Positions 50,876-60,203 of a stretch of 64,000 nt of DNA are shown in pieces. The stretch comes from Candidatus Bathyarchaeota archaeon (GTDB lineage Archaea; Thermoproteota; Bathyarchaeia; Bathyarchaeales; Bathycorpusculaceae): contig JANXET010000002.1 of assembly GCA_025058315.1 (NCBI GenBank), forward strand, positions 1-64,000, written 5' to 3'. The position numbers and the translations under genes are program-made. Position 1 is the first letter of the stretch, and the number at the start of each line of letters is the position of its first letter. The notes below the pieces were generated by a model, which saw nothing but the letters and a program-made list of their open reading frames with translations, searched no databases and was not told the DNA's origin.

Positions 50876-52429
50876 TCATACGGGCTCGTTTATCTTCTTC
50901 CCATGCCTTTTAACCCATTCTTCAATAGGTATAGCAAACTGTTTCTCAACATTGCTTCTATGGATGCTATTATATGTGCAGAAAGATCTTATTTTGCCGT
51001 CTGGTGCAGCATAGTGGATTACACATCTCTGGGCTCTATCCAAGTCGAAGTTCCATACATCCATGAAGTGCATTATCCCAACCATCACTATCCTACGCAT
51101 GAACTTTCCAAGAGCCTCATAGCTTCCTTTGGTTATCACATCCTTCAGCAGCCCCCTTACCAGCGGCGACTTTATCATGGGCAGAAACTCAAGCATTCTC
51201 ATCTTCGCAATGGCCCTCTTCCCCTTAACACCGCTGTAGTATATCTCCCAGAAGATTTCAGCAAACTTGTCCACATCCAAATATTGTGTTATAGGACTGT
51301 ATGCGCCGTCTTCCTCAACAACTAGGAATGTTGCTGCTCCACATAGGGGATTCATCGTGAATTCCGGGTAAGTCCTGTTCTTCAGCACTTCCATGCCCTT
51401 AGATATGGGCACAGGCCAGTCCGTTGGCCTCCAATCCTTACGCGTTATTCTTCCGCTTGTCTGCTCTTCGATGAGCTTAATGGCATCGGGCACTGTTATG
51501 CGCATTTTCCTCATATCCTCTTTGCGGGCTCTACCTGCCATGGAAATGGGTTGGATGTTGATGCACCGCACAACATCATGATTCTTCACAGCGTAATCTA
51601 TTATATTGCCTAGATCCTGATCGTTCACGCCTCTTGCAAGAGTAACTACAAGCACTATGGAGTCAAGCCCTAGTTTCCTGGCATTTTCGATAACCTTTTC
51701 CTTTATTGGAACAAGATCCGATCTTCCTCTTGTCTTCCTGTATATTTCCTCCCTTATCCCGTCGAACTGTAGATATAACGTGCTGACCCCGGCATCCAGC
51801 AGCCTTCTAAAGTAGTTTATGTCTTCCGCCAGACGGAGCCCATTAGTGTTGACTTCCACATGGGTGATTCCTGCCTTTTTGGCTTCAGCTACAAGGTCCG
51901 GTAGGTCGTTTCTAAGAGTTGGCTCTCCACCACTAAATTGGAGGGAGTTGCATGCCCAAGGTTTGTTGCTTCTGAGAAGCTTTATCATATCAACAACCTG
52001 ATCGTATGTTGGCTCGTAGATGTAGTTTACCGCTCCAGCATGGGCAAAGCATACTGGACAAGCCATGTTACACCTGTTCGTGACGTCAATTATTCCCAGC
52101 ACAGTGTGAGATTTATGCTGTGGACATAATCCGCAGTCGAAGGGGCATCCAATTATGAATTCCGTTTGAGGGTTCTCCAGCCCTGATCCTGAGTATTTTG
52201 CAGAATACCAGTTCCTGTAGAACCACTTGAATAGCTCCGCGTCGCCCCAGTAAACATCCTCAAACTTTCCATGTTCCGGGCAATTTTTCTCCAAGTAAAT
52301 TACGTTACCCTCTTCATATATCCTCATGGGAATACGTTTTAGACATTCAGGGCATAAACTCACGGAATAGTTTTCAAACTTCGCAGCCTCTTCAGCCAAA
52401 GTTTTCTCCCCAGCTTTCGTTTGCATCAT
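50876..52429 (-). CDS. tes: Radical SAM tetraether lipid synthase-like protein (Tes)
   Basis: About 517 residues. An N-terminal rubredoxin-like region (LCPECLKRIPMRIYEEG ... NCPEHG) is followed by extra Cys in GCPFDCGLCPQHKSHT and then the radical SAM motif CNMACPVCFA (CxxxCxxC, roughly residues 120-127). A TIM-barrel FSGGEPTLRNDL and a long C-terminal part with more Cys complete it. This layout matches the MJ0619/Tes family that joins two archaeol chains into tetraether or macrocyclic lipids. A TATA-like TTTAAAATAT at 52455-52464 favours the ATG at 52429 over the one at 52456. It is divergent from a TrmB regulator. Confidence 0.85.
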   Translation of the reverse strand: MMQTKAGEKTLAEEAAKFENYSVSLCPECLKRIPMRIYEEGNVIYLEKNCPEHGKFEDVYWGDAELFKWFYRNWYSAKYSGSGLENPQTEFIIGCPFDCGLCPQHKSHTVLGIIDVTNRCNMACPVCFAHAGAVNYIYEPTYDQVVDMIKLLRSNKPWACNSLQFSGGEPTLRNDLPDLVAEAKKAGITHVEVNTNGLRLAEDINYFRRLLDAGVSTLYLQFDGIREEIYRKTRGRSDLVPIKEKVIENARKLGLDSIVLVVTLARGVNDQDLGNIIDYAVKNHDVVRCINIQPISMAGRARKEDMRKMRITVPDAIKLIEEQTSGRITRKDWRPTDWPVPISKGMEVLKNRTYPEFTMNPLCGAATFLVVEEDGAYSPITQYLDVDKFAEIFWEIYYSGVKGKRAIAKMRMLEFLPMIKSPLVRGLLKDVITKGSYEALGKFMRRIVMVGIMHFMDVWNFDLDRAQRCVIHYAAPDGKIRSFCTYNSIHRSNVEKQFAIPIEEWVKRHGKKINEPV

Positions 52430-52501
52430 GATTGAAATGGAAGTGTGAAGTAACATATTTTAAACTTTTCATAACTTTAATATGGTGAAAAGTGAACAAC
52501 A

Positions 52502-53281
52502 ATGAATGTCAAGATTCAAAAAGCCCTTAGACGAGTAGGGCTAACCCGATATGAGGCAGATGCCTACTTTATACTTCTTGAACGCGGCCCATTAACAGCC
52601 AAGCAAATCAGCCTCGGGGCTCAAATTCCCTACTCAAAGGTTTACAGCGTCTTATCTGGCTTAGAGAAAAAGGGCTGGGTAGAGGCTTCAGGAAAAAGAC
52701 CTACTAGATATGCGCCCAGATCCCCTGAAGTAGCATTAAAAACTGCGAAAGACATGCTTGAGGCTGAGTGGCTGAAAAGCGAGAAAACAATTGTGGATGA
52801 GCTTATGCCGCTTTACGAGAAAATGAAGCCTAAAGAAAAGTATGATATATGGATTATAAGAGGCCTCCAGAATATTCTGTCAAAATTCAAGGAGATGGTT
52901 AACAACTGCAGACAGGAAATGTTGATAGCGTTTCCATATATCCCTGAAGAATTTCTACTGGGTTTCCATCAACTGTTAAATTCGCTTTTTAACGTAAACA
53001 TCCGCTTTATGATCTGTAGCGGATTAGATGGAAGCGTATATAAGATCCTGTCCAGAACTGGAGAGGTGCGGCTGAGGACGAAAATGTTCGGCGGAGGCGC
53101 AATATCTGATGGTAATGAGGTTCTTCTGCTTTTCAGCGATGAGAAAGCTGAGGTAACAGCTATATGGTCTGATCATCCCGGCTTAGCAGGGTTAGCTAAG
53201 GAATATTTCAACTACCTGTGGAGGGAATCAGAAGGGGAGAATGGGGAATCAAATAGTGCTCGTTGTCTAGGGATCCCTTAA
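52502..53281 (+). CDS. TrmB-family transcriptional regulator
   Basis: Protein of 259 residues. The N-terminal winged helix (LRRVGLTRYEADAYFILLERGPLTAKQI, then YSKVYSVLSGLEKKGWVEASGKRPTRYAPRSP, about 10-78) is the TrmB signature. A coiled-coil hinge follows (about 80-115), then an effector domain with DIWIIRGLQNILSKF and FGGGAISDGNEVLLLF. TrmB proteins respond to sugars or other small molecules. A TATA-like TTTAATAT about 20 bases upstream of the ATG suggests a leaderless message. It lies between the divergent Tes gene and hypF, and could control either. Confidence 0.88.
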   Translation: MNVKIQKALRRVGLTRYEADAYFILLERGPLTAKQISLGAQIPYSKVYSVLSGLEKKGWVEASGKRPTRYAPRSPEVALKTAKDMLEAEWLKSEKTIVDELMPLYEKMKPKEKYDIWIIRGLQNILSKFKEMVNNCRQEMLIAFPYIPEEFLLGFHQLLNSLFNVNIRFMICSGLDGSVYKILSRTGEVRLRTKMFGGGAISDGNEVLLLFSDEKAEVTAIWSDHPGLAGLAKEYFNYLWRESEGENGESNSARCLGIP

Positions 53282-53327
53282 CTAGTTGACTCTCACTAAA
53301 TTTATCCGTGCGTGAGATGAAGATGCC

Positions 53328-55607
53328 TTGCGGTTGAGAATCAGGGTAACTGGGATAGTTCAGGGTGTAGGTTTTCGTCCATTCATATACAGAATCGCCG
53401 TTAAGAATGGGCTTAACGGTTATGTGAAGAACATGGGCGACGCCGGAGTGGAAATTCTCCTTGAGGGGAACCCTGAATCTGTAAATAGTTTCCTTAAGGA
53501 TCTGCATGAGAAGAAACCTCCATTAGCAAAGATATGTGGTATTTTCACCTCAGAGCTTGGAGGAGAAAACCAATACGAGGGTTTCACTATACAGGAAAGC
53601 TCAGCTTCACGCGAGCTTTCAGGATCTGTTATCCCGCCTGACGTGGCCATATGCCCAGAATGCCTAAGAGAGCTTCGGGACTCTGAGAACTTGAGACATG
53701 ACTACTTTTTCATCACATGTACTGACTGTGGACCCAGGTTCACAATAATCAATAAACTACCTTACGACCGTGAGAACACCACCATGCAGGAGTTTCACAT
53801 GTGTAGCTTCTGCAAAAGCGAGTATGTGGATCCGCTTAATAGGCGCTTCCACGCTCAAACTGTTGCCTGTCCAAAATGTGGGCCGAAAGTCTACCTAACA
53901 GACCGAAATGGTGAACTTGTGATATGTAAAGACCCGATAAGAGAAGCTGGAAAGCTGATTTCAGAGGGACACATAGTGGCCATAAAGGGGTTAGGCGGTT
54001 TCCATGTAGCGGCCTCCGCTATAAAGGATGAGCCACTAATTAGGCTTAGAAAGGCCAAGCATAGACGCCAGAAGCCCTTTGCATTAATGGCTAGAAACCT
54101 GGAAGCTGTAAAATCATTTGCGGAGGTAACCTCCAGCGAGATTGAGACCTTGGAATCCCCTGCCAGACCCATCGTTCTCCTAAACAAGAATGAACATTAC
54201 TATCTTTCAGACCTAGTTGCGCCTGGACTGCATAATGTTGGTGTAATGCTTCCTTATACTGGATTACATTATATGCTCTTTGATGGCGTGAATGACCCTG
54301 CATTTGTGATGACCAGCGCTAATCCACCCAACCAACCCATAGTGAAGGATGATGAAGATGCCTTGAGGACGTTGGACGAAATCGTGGATTACTTTCTCTT
54401 CCATAACCGGCGGATTGCTCATCGATGCGACGACTCAGTGGTGCGTCTGCACGGCGGAAACCTCGTATTTATAAGGCGTTCAAGAGGTTACGCTCCCGCG
54501 CCAATAACATTGAAGTGGAAAGCAAAAAGATGCGTTCTGGCGCTTGGCGGGGAATTGAATAATACGGCATGCATATTGAATAATGAAAAAGCGTTTCTAT
54601 CCCAACATATAGGTGACGTGGAAAATATAGAGACCAGAAATTTCCTAGTTGAGGCTTCACATCACCTTGCTCACTTAACCAACAGCCAGATTGAGGCTAC
54701 AGCATGTGACCTTCACCCTAAATTTACAACCACAATACTTGCAAAGGAAGTTGCGGAGAAAAATGACTGGAGACTGTTTCAAGTTCAGCATCACTATGCT
54801 CATGTGGCAGCGCTGATGGCTGAGCATGGTGTAACCGAAATAGTTGGCGTTTGCTGCGACGGCTACGGCTACGGCGCCGACGGAGAGGCATGGGGCGGCG
54901 AAGTAATTTTCGGATCTTTGGATCCTGTGGAATTTAAACGTCTAGCACACCTTGAACCTCAACCGTTGCTGGGCGGGGACCTTGCAACACGATATCCGCT
55001 GAGGATGGCGGCTGGAATATTGCATGGCAAAATTGATATCGAAAAGGTGCTTGAACAAAACAGCATACATTTCCCTCATGGTGCAAGAGAGGTGCAGCTT
55101 ATACTGCATCAGTTAAGATCTGGACATGGAATAGCCAAAACCACAAGCTGCGGAAGAATACTTGACGCTGCATCAGCAATTCTGGGTTTATGTTATGAAC
55201 GTACCTATGAAGGCGAACCAGCTATGAAGCTTGAGTCTGCAGCTGTAAAAGGAAAAGAAGTGCTGAACTTAACCCCAATCCTGAAAGGAAAAGAGCTGAA
55301 AACAACAGAAATGATGTTGGAAATATACGAGAAGCGGAAAACTCACAAGACCTCAGATCTTGCTTTTTCAGTTCATGCCTATCTCGCTAAGGGATTAGCT
55401 CAATTAGCTATAGAAAAAGCCTCTGAAAACGGCGTGAATGCAATAGGTTTTTCAGGTGGAGTGGCTTGCAATCAGATAATGGCTGAAATTATGCGTAAAA
55501 CCGTGGAGGACGCTGGAATGCTATTCTTGGTTCATTTCAGGATTCCCCCTGGAGATGGAGGATTATCCTTTGGTCAGGCTGTTATAGCTGGTTTTTCACG
55601 GAACTAA
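53328..55607 (+). CDS. hypF: Carbamoyltransferase HypF
   Basis: Protein of 759 residues. An N-terminal acylphosphatase domain (RIRVTGIVQGVGFRPFIYRIA, 2-22) is followed by two zinc fingers (CPECLRELRD ... CTDC and CSFC ... CPKCG, about 108-185). Then come a YrdC-like domain (GHIVAIKGLGGFHVAASA) and a Kae1-like domain (HHYAHVAALMAEHG, CCDGYGYGADGEAWGGE). It turns carbamoyl phosphate into the carbamoyl adenylate used to make the CN ligands of [NiFe]-hydrogenase. TTG start. It heads the run hypF-hypC-hypD. Confidence 0.97.
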   Translation: MRLRIRVTGIVQGVGFRPFIYRIAVKNGLNGYVKNMGDAGVEILLEGNPESVNSFLKDLHEKKPPLAKICGIFTSELGGENQYEGFTIQESSASRELSGSVIPPDVAICPECLRELRDSENLRHDYFFITCTDCGPRFTIINKLPYDRENTTMQEFHMCSFCKSEYVDPLNRRFHAQTVACPKCGPKVYLTDRNGELVICKDPIREAGKLISEGHIVAIKGLGGFHVAASAIKDEPLIRLRKAKHRRQKPFALMARNLEAVKSFAEVTSSEIETLESPARPIVLLNKNEHYYLSDLVAPGLHNVGVMLPYTGLHYMLFDGVNDPAFVMTSANPPNQPIVKDDEDALRTLDEIVDYFLFHNRRIAHRCDDSVVRLHGGNLVFIRRSRGYAPAPITLKWKAKRCVLALGGELNNTACILNNEKAFLSQHIGDVENIETRNFLVEASHHLAHLTNSQIEATACDLHPKFTTTILAKEVAEKNDWRLFQVQHHYAHVAALMAEHGVTEIVGVCCDGYGYGADGEAWGGEVIFGSLDPVEFKRLAHLEPQPLLGGDLATRYPLRMAAGILHGKIDIEKVLEQNSIHFPHGAREVQLILHQLRSGHGIAKTTSCGRILDAASAILGLCYERTYEGEPAMKLESAAVKGKEVLNLTPILKGKELKTTEMMLEIYEKRKTHKTSDLAFSVHAYLAKGLAQLAIEKASENGVNAIGFSGGVACNQIMAEIMRKTVEDAGMLFLVHFRIPPGDGGLSFGQAVIAGFSRN

Positions 55608-55654
55608 CCATAACCATTTTATCCATCTTCATCGTTGGCTAATGATGGATTGTA

Positions 55655-55897
55655 ATGTGCTTGGCTATTCCGGCAAGAGTAATAGACCTAGATATAAGCA
55701 AGGGTGTGGCTAAGGTGGATTTCGGGGAGGGTGTGCTCCGCGAGGTAGATGTTTCACTGGTGGACGTTAAAGTTGGCGAATATGTTCTTATCCATGCAGG
55801 CTACGCAATACAAACTCTAAGCCCTGAAGAGGCAGAAGAAACGCTTCGCATCTGGAGTGAAATTCTACAAGCTGAGAAAGAGCTGAAACAGAAATAG
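55655..55897 (+). CDS. hypC: Hydrogenase maturation chaperone HypC
   Basis: Protein of 80 residues. It begins MCLAIPARV, with the essential Cys at position 2, followed by GVAKVDFGEGVLREVDVSLV and GEYVLIHAGYAIQTLSPEEAEETL, all typical of HypC. It holds the Fe(CN)2CO unit with HypD. It lies between hypF and hypD, 12 bases before the latter. Confidence 0.95.
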   Translation: MCLAIPARVIDLDISKGVAKVDFGEGVLREVDVSLVDVKVGEYVLIHAGYAIQTLSPEEAEETLRIWSEILQAEKELKQK

Positions 55898-55909
55898 GCC
55901 GCTGGACTA

Positions 55910-56998
55910 ATGGTTGAGCAACTAAAGTTTAGAGACCCTGAGCTGGCAAGACGTGTCATAGAGCAGATCCATTCAATAGCTCCGAAAAAGGATGTTGTTA
56001 AAATATGCCACGTGTGCGGGACTCACGAGTGGACCATAACACATTACGGTGTAAGGAATCTGCTGCCTTCAACAGTTGAAGTTATAGCGGGACCAGGCTG
56101 CCCCGTATGTGTTACACCGGCTGCGGAGGTGGATGAGGCTATTAAGCTTGCAGAAAAGGGTATTGTTGTAACATGCTTCGGCGATGTGATAAGGGTGCCG
56201 GGATCTGAAAAGTCCCTCTTGGATGCGAGGGCAAATGGTGCAGACATCCGTGTAGTCTATAGTCTGGCAGACGCCGTCAAAATGGCGTTGAAGAATCAAT
56301 CCAGAAACTTCGTCTTCTTCGCCATAGGCTTTGAAACCACTGCTCCATCAACAGCCATTGAAGTGCTGAGAAAGCCTCCGAACAACCTTAGTTTTCTAGT
56401 TTCCCACCGCCTAATCCCGCCAGCCATGGAGCTGCTGGTGGGTTTAGGAGACCTACAAATAGACGGCTTTATTGCTCCAGGCCATGTCAGCACGATAATC
56501 GGGCTGAAACCCTACGAAATCTTTCCCAAAGCCTACCGGATGCCCACCGTGATAGCGGGATTCGAACCCCTTGACGTATTGTTCGCCATATACATGATCC
56601 TAAGGCAGATAAAAGCCGGGAAGGCCTGCTTGGAGAATGAGTATGTAAGAGCAGTAACTCCTGAAGGCAACGTTAAAGCTCAGGAGCTTATGCATAAGGT
56701 TTTTAACATTGTAGACGGAGAGTGGCGTGGCCTCGGGCGTCTACCCTCGTCAACCCTTAGGCTGAAGGAGGAATACAGCCGTTACGATGCAAGGGAGAAG
56801 CACGGCGTAAAATTCACTTATGGCAGAGATCTTCCGCCAGGCTGCCAATGCCACCTGGTGATGATTGGAAAGATAAAGCCCACAGAATGCCCCCTTTTCA
56901 TGAAGGCTTGCACCCCGCAAAAGCCTGTGGGCGCATGCATGGTAAGCGTTGAAGGTACATGTCGAATATGGGCAAAGGTAAACGCAGCCTTGCAATAA
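55910..56998 (+). CDS. hypD: Hydrogenase maturation protein HypD
   Basis: Protein of 362 residues. CHVCGTHEWTI (about 35-45) carries the active Cys, followed by GPGCPVCVTP, VTCFGDVIRVPGS, FFAIGFETTAPSTA and GFIAPGHVSTIIG. The C-terminal iron-sulfur region has PPGCQCHLVMIGK, CPLFMKAC and GACMVSVEGTCRIW. It is the scaffold for assembly of the Fe(CN)2CO centre. The start follows hypC by 12 bases. Conserved cysteines are all present. Confidence 0.97.
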   Translation: MVEQLKFRDPELARRVIEQIHSIAPKKDVVKICHVCGTHEWTITHYGVRNLLPSTVEVIAGPGCPVCVTPAAEVDEAIKLAEKGIVVTCFGDVIRVPGSEKSLLDARANGADIRVVYSLADAVKMALKNQSRNFVFFAIGFETTAPSTAIEVLRKPPNNLSFLVSHRLIPPAMELLVGLGDLQIDGFIAPGHVSTIIGLKPYEIFPKAYRMPTVIAGFEPLDVLFAIYMILRQIKAGKACLENEYVRAVTPEGNVKAQELMHKVFNIVDGEWRGLGRLPSSTLRLKEEYSRYDAREKHGVKFTYGRDLPPGCQCHLVMIGKIKPTECPLFMKACTPQKPVGACMVSVEGTCRIWAKVNAALQ

Positions 56999-57079
56999 GC
57001 CAAGTTAACCATCATGGCGTCTCGCGGAAAATTTTAAATTAAAAAAGTATAGAGTACAGGTGGGTTAAGAGGCTTCTCC

Positions 57080-57679
57080 ATGAGCTTTGAAAATAATAAA
57101 GCACTGGGCGGTATAGGAGCGGTCCTCGTCGCTGTGGGTTCGGTTTCTCCAATAATCGGCATCGTGGGAATAGTCCTTGTGCTCATAGCCCTTAAGGGCC
57201 TAGCTGAATACTACCGTGAAGATGATATCTTCAGGAATGCCCTCTACGGAATAATCCTGTATATAATAGGCGTCATAGCTGCCTCCGTAATATCGCTTGT
57301 CGCAATTTTCAGAGGAATCCTTTCAAGGATAATCTCCGCGACTACATCAGTCATTAGGCCTGAAAGCATTGCTGTTACATTTTTAGGCGCCTTCGTAATT
57401 GCTGTCATAATCATGTTTGTATTCTGTCTGGTAGGGGTTCTACTACTCAGGAAGTCCCTTGAAATGCTTTCCGCCAAGTCCGGAGAAACCCTGTTCAATA
57501 CGGCTGGATTGTTGCTGCTTGTTGGTGCAATACTGACCATAATCCTCATAGGCGTAATATTTTTGCTGGTTGCATGGATAATAATCGGCGTAGCATTCTT
57601 CTCACTGAAACCTCAATCCGCTTCCCAATCTGTATCGCCGCCTCAGCCATCGTCGCAGTCCACGCATTCTTCCCAATAG
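57080..57679 (+). CDS. DUF996-type membrane protein, copy 1
   Basis: Protein of 199 residues. FENNKALGGIGAVLVAVGSV and GIVGIVLVLIALKGLAEYYRED near the N-terminus are the DUF996 signature. Four to five hydrophobic segments follow (about 10-25, 28-45, 55-80, 105-128 and 140-170). The Gln/Ser/Pro-rich tail is polar. The role of DUF996 is unknown. A closely related copy follows at 57788, an evident tandem duplication. They lie between hypD and hypE, splitting the hydrogenase maturation genes. Confidence 0.82.
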   Translation: MSFENNKALGGIGAVLVAVGSVSPIIGIVGIVLVLIALKGLAEYYREDDIFRNALYGIILYIIGVIAASVISLVAIFRGILSRIISATTSVIRPESIAVTFLGAFVIAVIIMFVFCLVGVLLLRKSLEMLSAKSGETLFNTAGLLLLVGAILTIILIGVIFLLVAWIIIGVAFFSLKPQSASQSVSPPQPSSQSTHSSQ

Positions 57680-57787
57680 GTACCCTTCTGTTTTTCTTCT
57701 ATTAAAATGATTCAGTTTCTGACACATTTAATAAAAGTGAAAGCTTTATTAACGTACTAAATGTAGATTTTATGTTGAGGTTAAGTT

Positions 57788-58423
57788 ATGGATTTTGAAT
57801 CAACTAAAAATTTAGGCGGCGTCGGCGCAATTTTAGTTGTCATAGGGGTCCTCGGCACGCTGGGTATGCCATACGCTGGATTGCTAAGCTTGATAGGCTT
57901 CATCCTCGTGCTTATAAGCCTAAAAGGCATGGCTGACTACTATAAGGAAGATGGAATATTCAATAACGCCCTTTACGGCTTTATAACTCTCATAGTAGGC
58001 GTAATCGTATTTGTTGCAGTAGCCGCGGTGGTGATTCTAAGCGCACTCGCTTCCGCTGCAATAGACTGGACAAACCCATCGGCGATCCAGGAGTACTTCA
58101 TGAGTATGGATATGTCTAACATAATGACTTCCGTTGGAAGCATCCTCTTAGCATTGGTGTTGCTATTCATATTCCTAGTAGTTTCAGCAGTATTGTTCAG
58201 GAAATCTTTAAACAGCCTATCCGAGAAATCCGAAGTAAAACTCTTCGGTTATGCTGGGCTTCTTTGGCTAATAGGAGCAGTATTATCCATAATAGGAATA
58301 GGCCTAATCATCATATGGATAGCTTGGATACTTATAGCAGTAGGATTCTTCTCCATGAAAAAGGTAACTGCAGAGGCTGCCCCCTTCCCCCAAGCGCCCT
58401 CACCATCCCCGTCACCAGCATAA
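57788..58423 (+). CDS. DUF996-type membrane protein, copy 2
   Basis: Protein of 211 residues, similar along its length to the copy at 57080. It shares FESTKNLGGVGAILVVIGVLGTLG, LIGFILVLISLKGMADYYKEDGIFNNALYG and a C-terminal LFGYAGLLWLIGAVLSIIGIGLIIIW. About five membrane segments and a Pro-rich tail are seen. The insertion TNPSAIQEYFMSMDMSN between segments 3 and 4 is the main difference. The function is unknown. Confidence 0.82.
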   Translation: MDFESTKNLGGVGAILVVIGVLGTLGMPYAGLLSLIGFILVLISLKGMADYYKEDGIFNNALYGFITLIVGVIVFVAVAAVVILSALASAAIDWTNPSAIQEYFMSMDMSNIMTSVGSILLALVLLFIFLVVSAVLFRKSLNSLSEKSEVKLFGYAGLLWLIGAVLSIIGIGLIIIWIAWILIAVGFFSMKKVTAEAAPFPQAPSPSPSPA

Positions 58424-58485
58424 AACATCCGTACTTACCTTTCCTTCTTTTTCCAAAACCCAAGCTGGATTAAAATGTGAATGCC

Positions 58486-59559
58486 TCAACATATTCTGGG
58501 GATTGGATCACCTATAGGCCTTGCCACTATTCTTTTTCCGCCAACCACCGTTTGCATGGCAACCCCGCTGAATTCATTTACGGCTTCACCTATTATTTCA
58601 GCTTCTCTACCTTCCTCTGTTGTTCTTAGGAATTCAAGCACCTCTTCAGCCTTCTCCTTTACAACTCCAATTATAACTTTACCCTCATTTCCCACCTCAA
58701 GGGGATCTAAACCGAGCATTTCGCAGGCAGCTCGCACATCCTCGTGAATCGGGATCTTATTCTCGTGGATTAGTATGCCGACTTTCGATTTCTCGCTGAA
58801 CTCGTTTAAGGCGTCAGCTAATCCTCCTCTCGTAGGGTCTTTCATGGCAACTATGCCGCCTACCTCACCTAGCATACGCTGGATCAGCCTATTTAATGGC
58901 CTTACATCAGATTTTATGGCACTGCCAAAACTCAGCCCCTCCTGTGCGGATAGAACTGCCAATCCATGATCTCCTATTGCACCAGACAATATTATGTTGT
59001 CTCCAGGCTGTATGTTTGAATCCAAAATCCAGCGAGCCTTAAAGTTTCCCCTAAAAAGCCTCACAACTTTAAGATTCCGCTCTATCGCTTCCGTTCGCCT
59101 GCCAATACCTGAAACATTTATTACGCACCCCCCGAGGCTTCCGCGTTCTACAACCTTAATGTCTCCTGTGGCAATGCATACTCCTGCTTCTCTGCACGTC
59201 TGCTGCATGCTGGCTAAAATCCTCTCAAAATCTGACAGCGTCAACCCTTCCTCCAAAATTAATCCACATGCAAGAGCATAAGGCTCAGCGCCTAAAACCG
59301 CAATATCGTTAACCGTGCCTGAAACAGCTAAACGCCCAATATCTCCACCCGGGAAGAAAATGGGCTTAACAGCGTGAGAATCACTTTTTAAGACGGTGTC
59401 GCCAATAACGGCAGCATCGTCTAAAGCTTCAAGTGGAACCTCAAAGTCGCCAGCACAGCCCCCTCCAAAATATTTCACAACATACTTCCTTATGAGGTCA
59501 TGCATGACTGTTCCGCCTGCACCGTGCAACATTGTTATATGCCCATTTTTTGCTTCCAC
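58486..59559 (-). CDS. hypE: Hydrogenase maturation protein HypE
   Basis: Protein of 357 residues of the PurM-like ATPase fold: MLHGAGGTVMHDLIRKYV at the start, DDAAVIGD, FFPGGDIGRLAVSGTVNDIAVLGAEP, GDIKVVERGSLGG and a final PIGDPIPRIC. The last residue is the Cys that carries the thiocarbamate/thiocyanate made from HypF's carbamoyl group. It faces the hypF-hypC-hypD run, convergent with the DUF996 genes. hypA and hypB are not in view. Confidence 0.97.
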   Translation of the reverse strand: MEAKNGHITMLHGAGGTVMHDLIRKYVVKYFGGGCAGDFEVPLEALDDAAVIGDTVLKSDSHAVKPIFFPGGDIGRLAVSGTVNDIAVLGAEPYALACGLILEEGLTLSDFERILASMQQTCREAGVCIATGDIKVVERGSLGGCVINVSGIGRRTEAIERNLKVVRLFRGNFKARWILDSNIQPGDNIILSGAIGDHGLAVLSAQEGLSFGSAIKSDVRPLNRLIQRMLGEVGGIVAMKDPTRGGLADALNEFSEKSKVGILIHENKIPIHEDVRAACEMLGLDPLEVGNEGKVIIGVVKEKAEEVLEFLRTTEEGREAEIIGEAVNEFSGVAMQTVVGGKRIVARPIGDPIPRIC

Positions 59560-59663
59560 ATTCTCGCCCCAATCATTGAATATTGAGCCATAAACTTAAA
59601 CGGTTCGTAACAGTGAAAAGTAAATATGCATGGCTGAATAAAAACTGGCAGTACCACGGAAAA

Positions 59664-59673
59664 CCATATAAAT
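59664..59673 (+). promoter_or_regulatory. TATA box of the L22 ribosomal operon
   Basis: CCATATAAAT preceded by AAAA (BRE-like) lies about 45 bases upstream of the GTG start of L22. A start near 59695 would give a short leader containing GGAG. Confidence 0.5.
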
Positions 59674-59714
59674 CGCCATGTAGCTGTTCAATTGCACAGT
59701 CGGAGTGAGAATAG

Positions 59715-60203
59715 GTGCCAGAATGGGGATATTCCATACCTGAAGAAGCCCTGGATCCTAAAACAACCGTTAAGGCAAGTGGGCGAGAGCTTAGAATATC
59801 CCCTAAATCCGCCCGCGAGGTATGTAACACTATCAAGGGGATGATGCTTACAGAAGCAAAGAGGTATCTTAGAGCTGTGATAGCTAAGAAAAAATTGGTG
59901 CCCTTCAAGAGATACAAGAAGAAGGCGGGACATCACCGCGGATTAGAAAAAGCCTACGCGGGGAAATATCCTGTTAAAACTGCAATGGAGGTTCTGAAAG
60001 TTCTTAAGAACGCTGAAGCCAATGCGGAAAACAAAGGACTGGATATTGAAAGGCTAAAGATAATTCATGCTTGTGCATATCCTGGAATGAAAATTAAAAG
60101 GTACATGCCTAGGGCTTTTGGAAGAGCATCGCCCAAGTTTGAAACATTAACACATGTGGAAATTGCCCTACAAGAAATGCCTGAAGTAACGGAGGAAGCA
60201 TGA
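59715..60203 (+). CDS. rpl22: Large-subunit ribosomal protein L22 (uL22)
   Basis: Protein of 162 residues. TTVKASGRELRISPKSAREVCNTIKGM near the start, VPFKRYKKKAGHHRGLEKAYAGKYPVKTAMEVLKVLKNAEANAE and the C-terminal KRYMPRAFGRASPKFETLTHVEI are standard archaeal L22. GTG start after GGAG. It opens the ribosomal block; S19, which usually precedes it, is not here. The stop overlaps S3 by 4 bases. Confidence 0.97.
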   Translation: MPEWGYSIPEEALDPKTTVKASGRELRISPKSAREVCNTIKGMMLTEAKRYLRAVIAKKKLVPFKRYKKKAGHHRGLEKAYAGKYPVKTAMEVLKVLKNAEANAENKGLDIERLKIIHACAYPGMKIKRYMPRAFGRASPKFETLTHVEIALQEMPEVTEEA

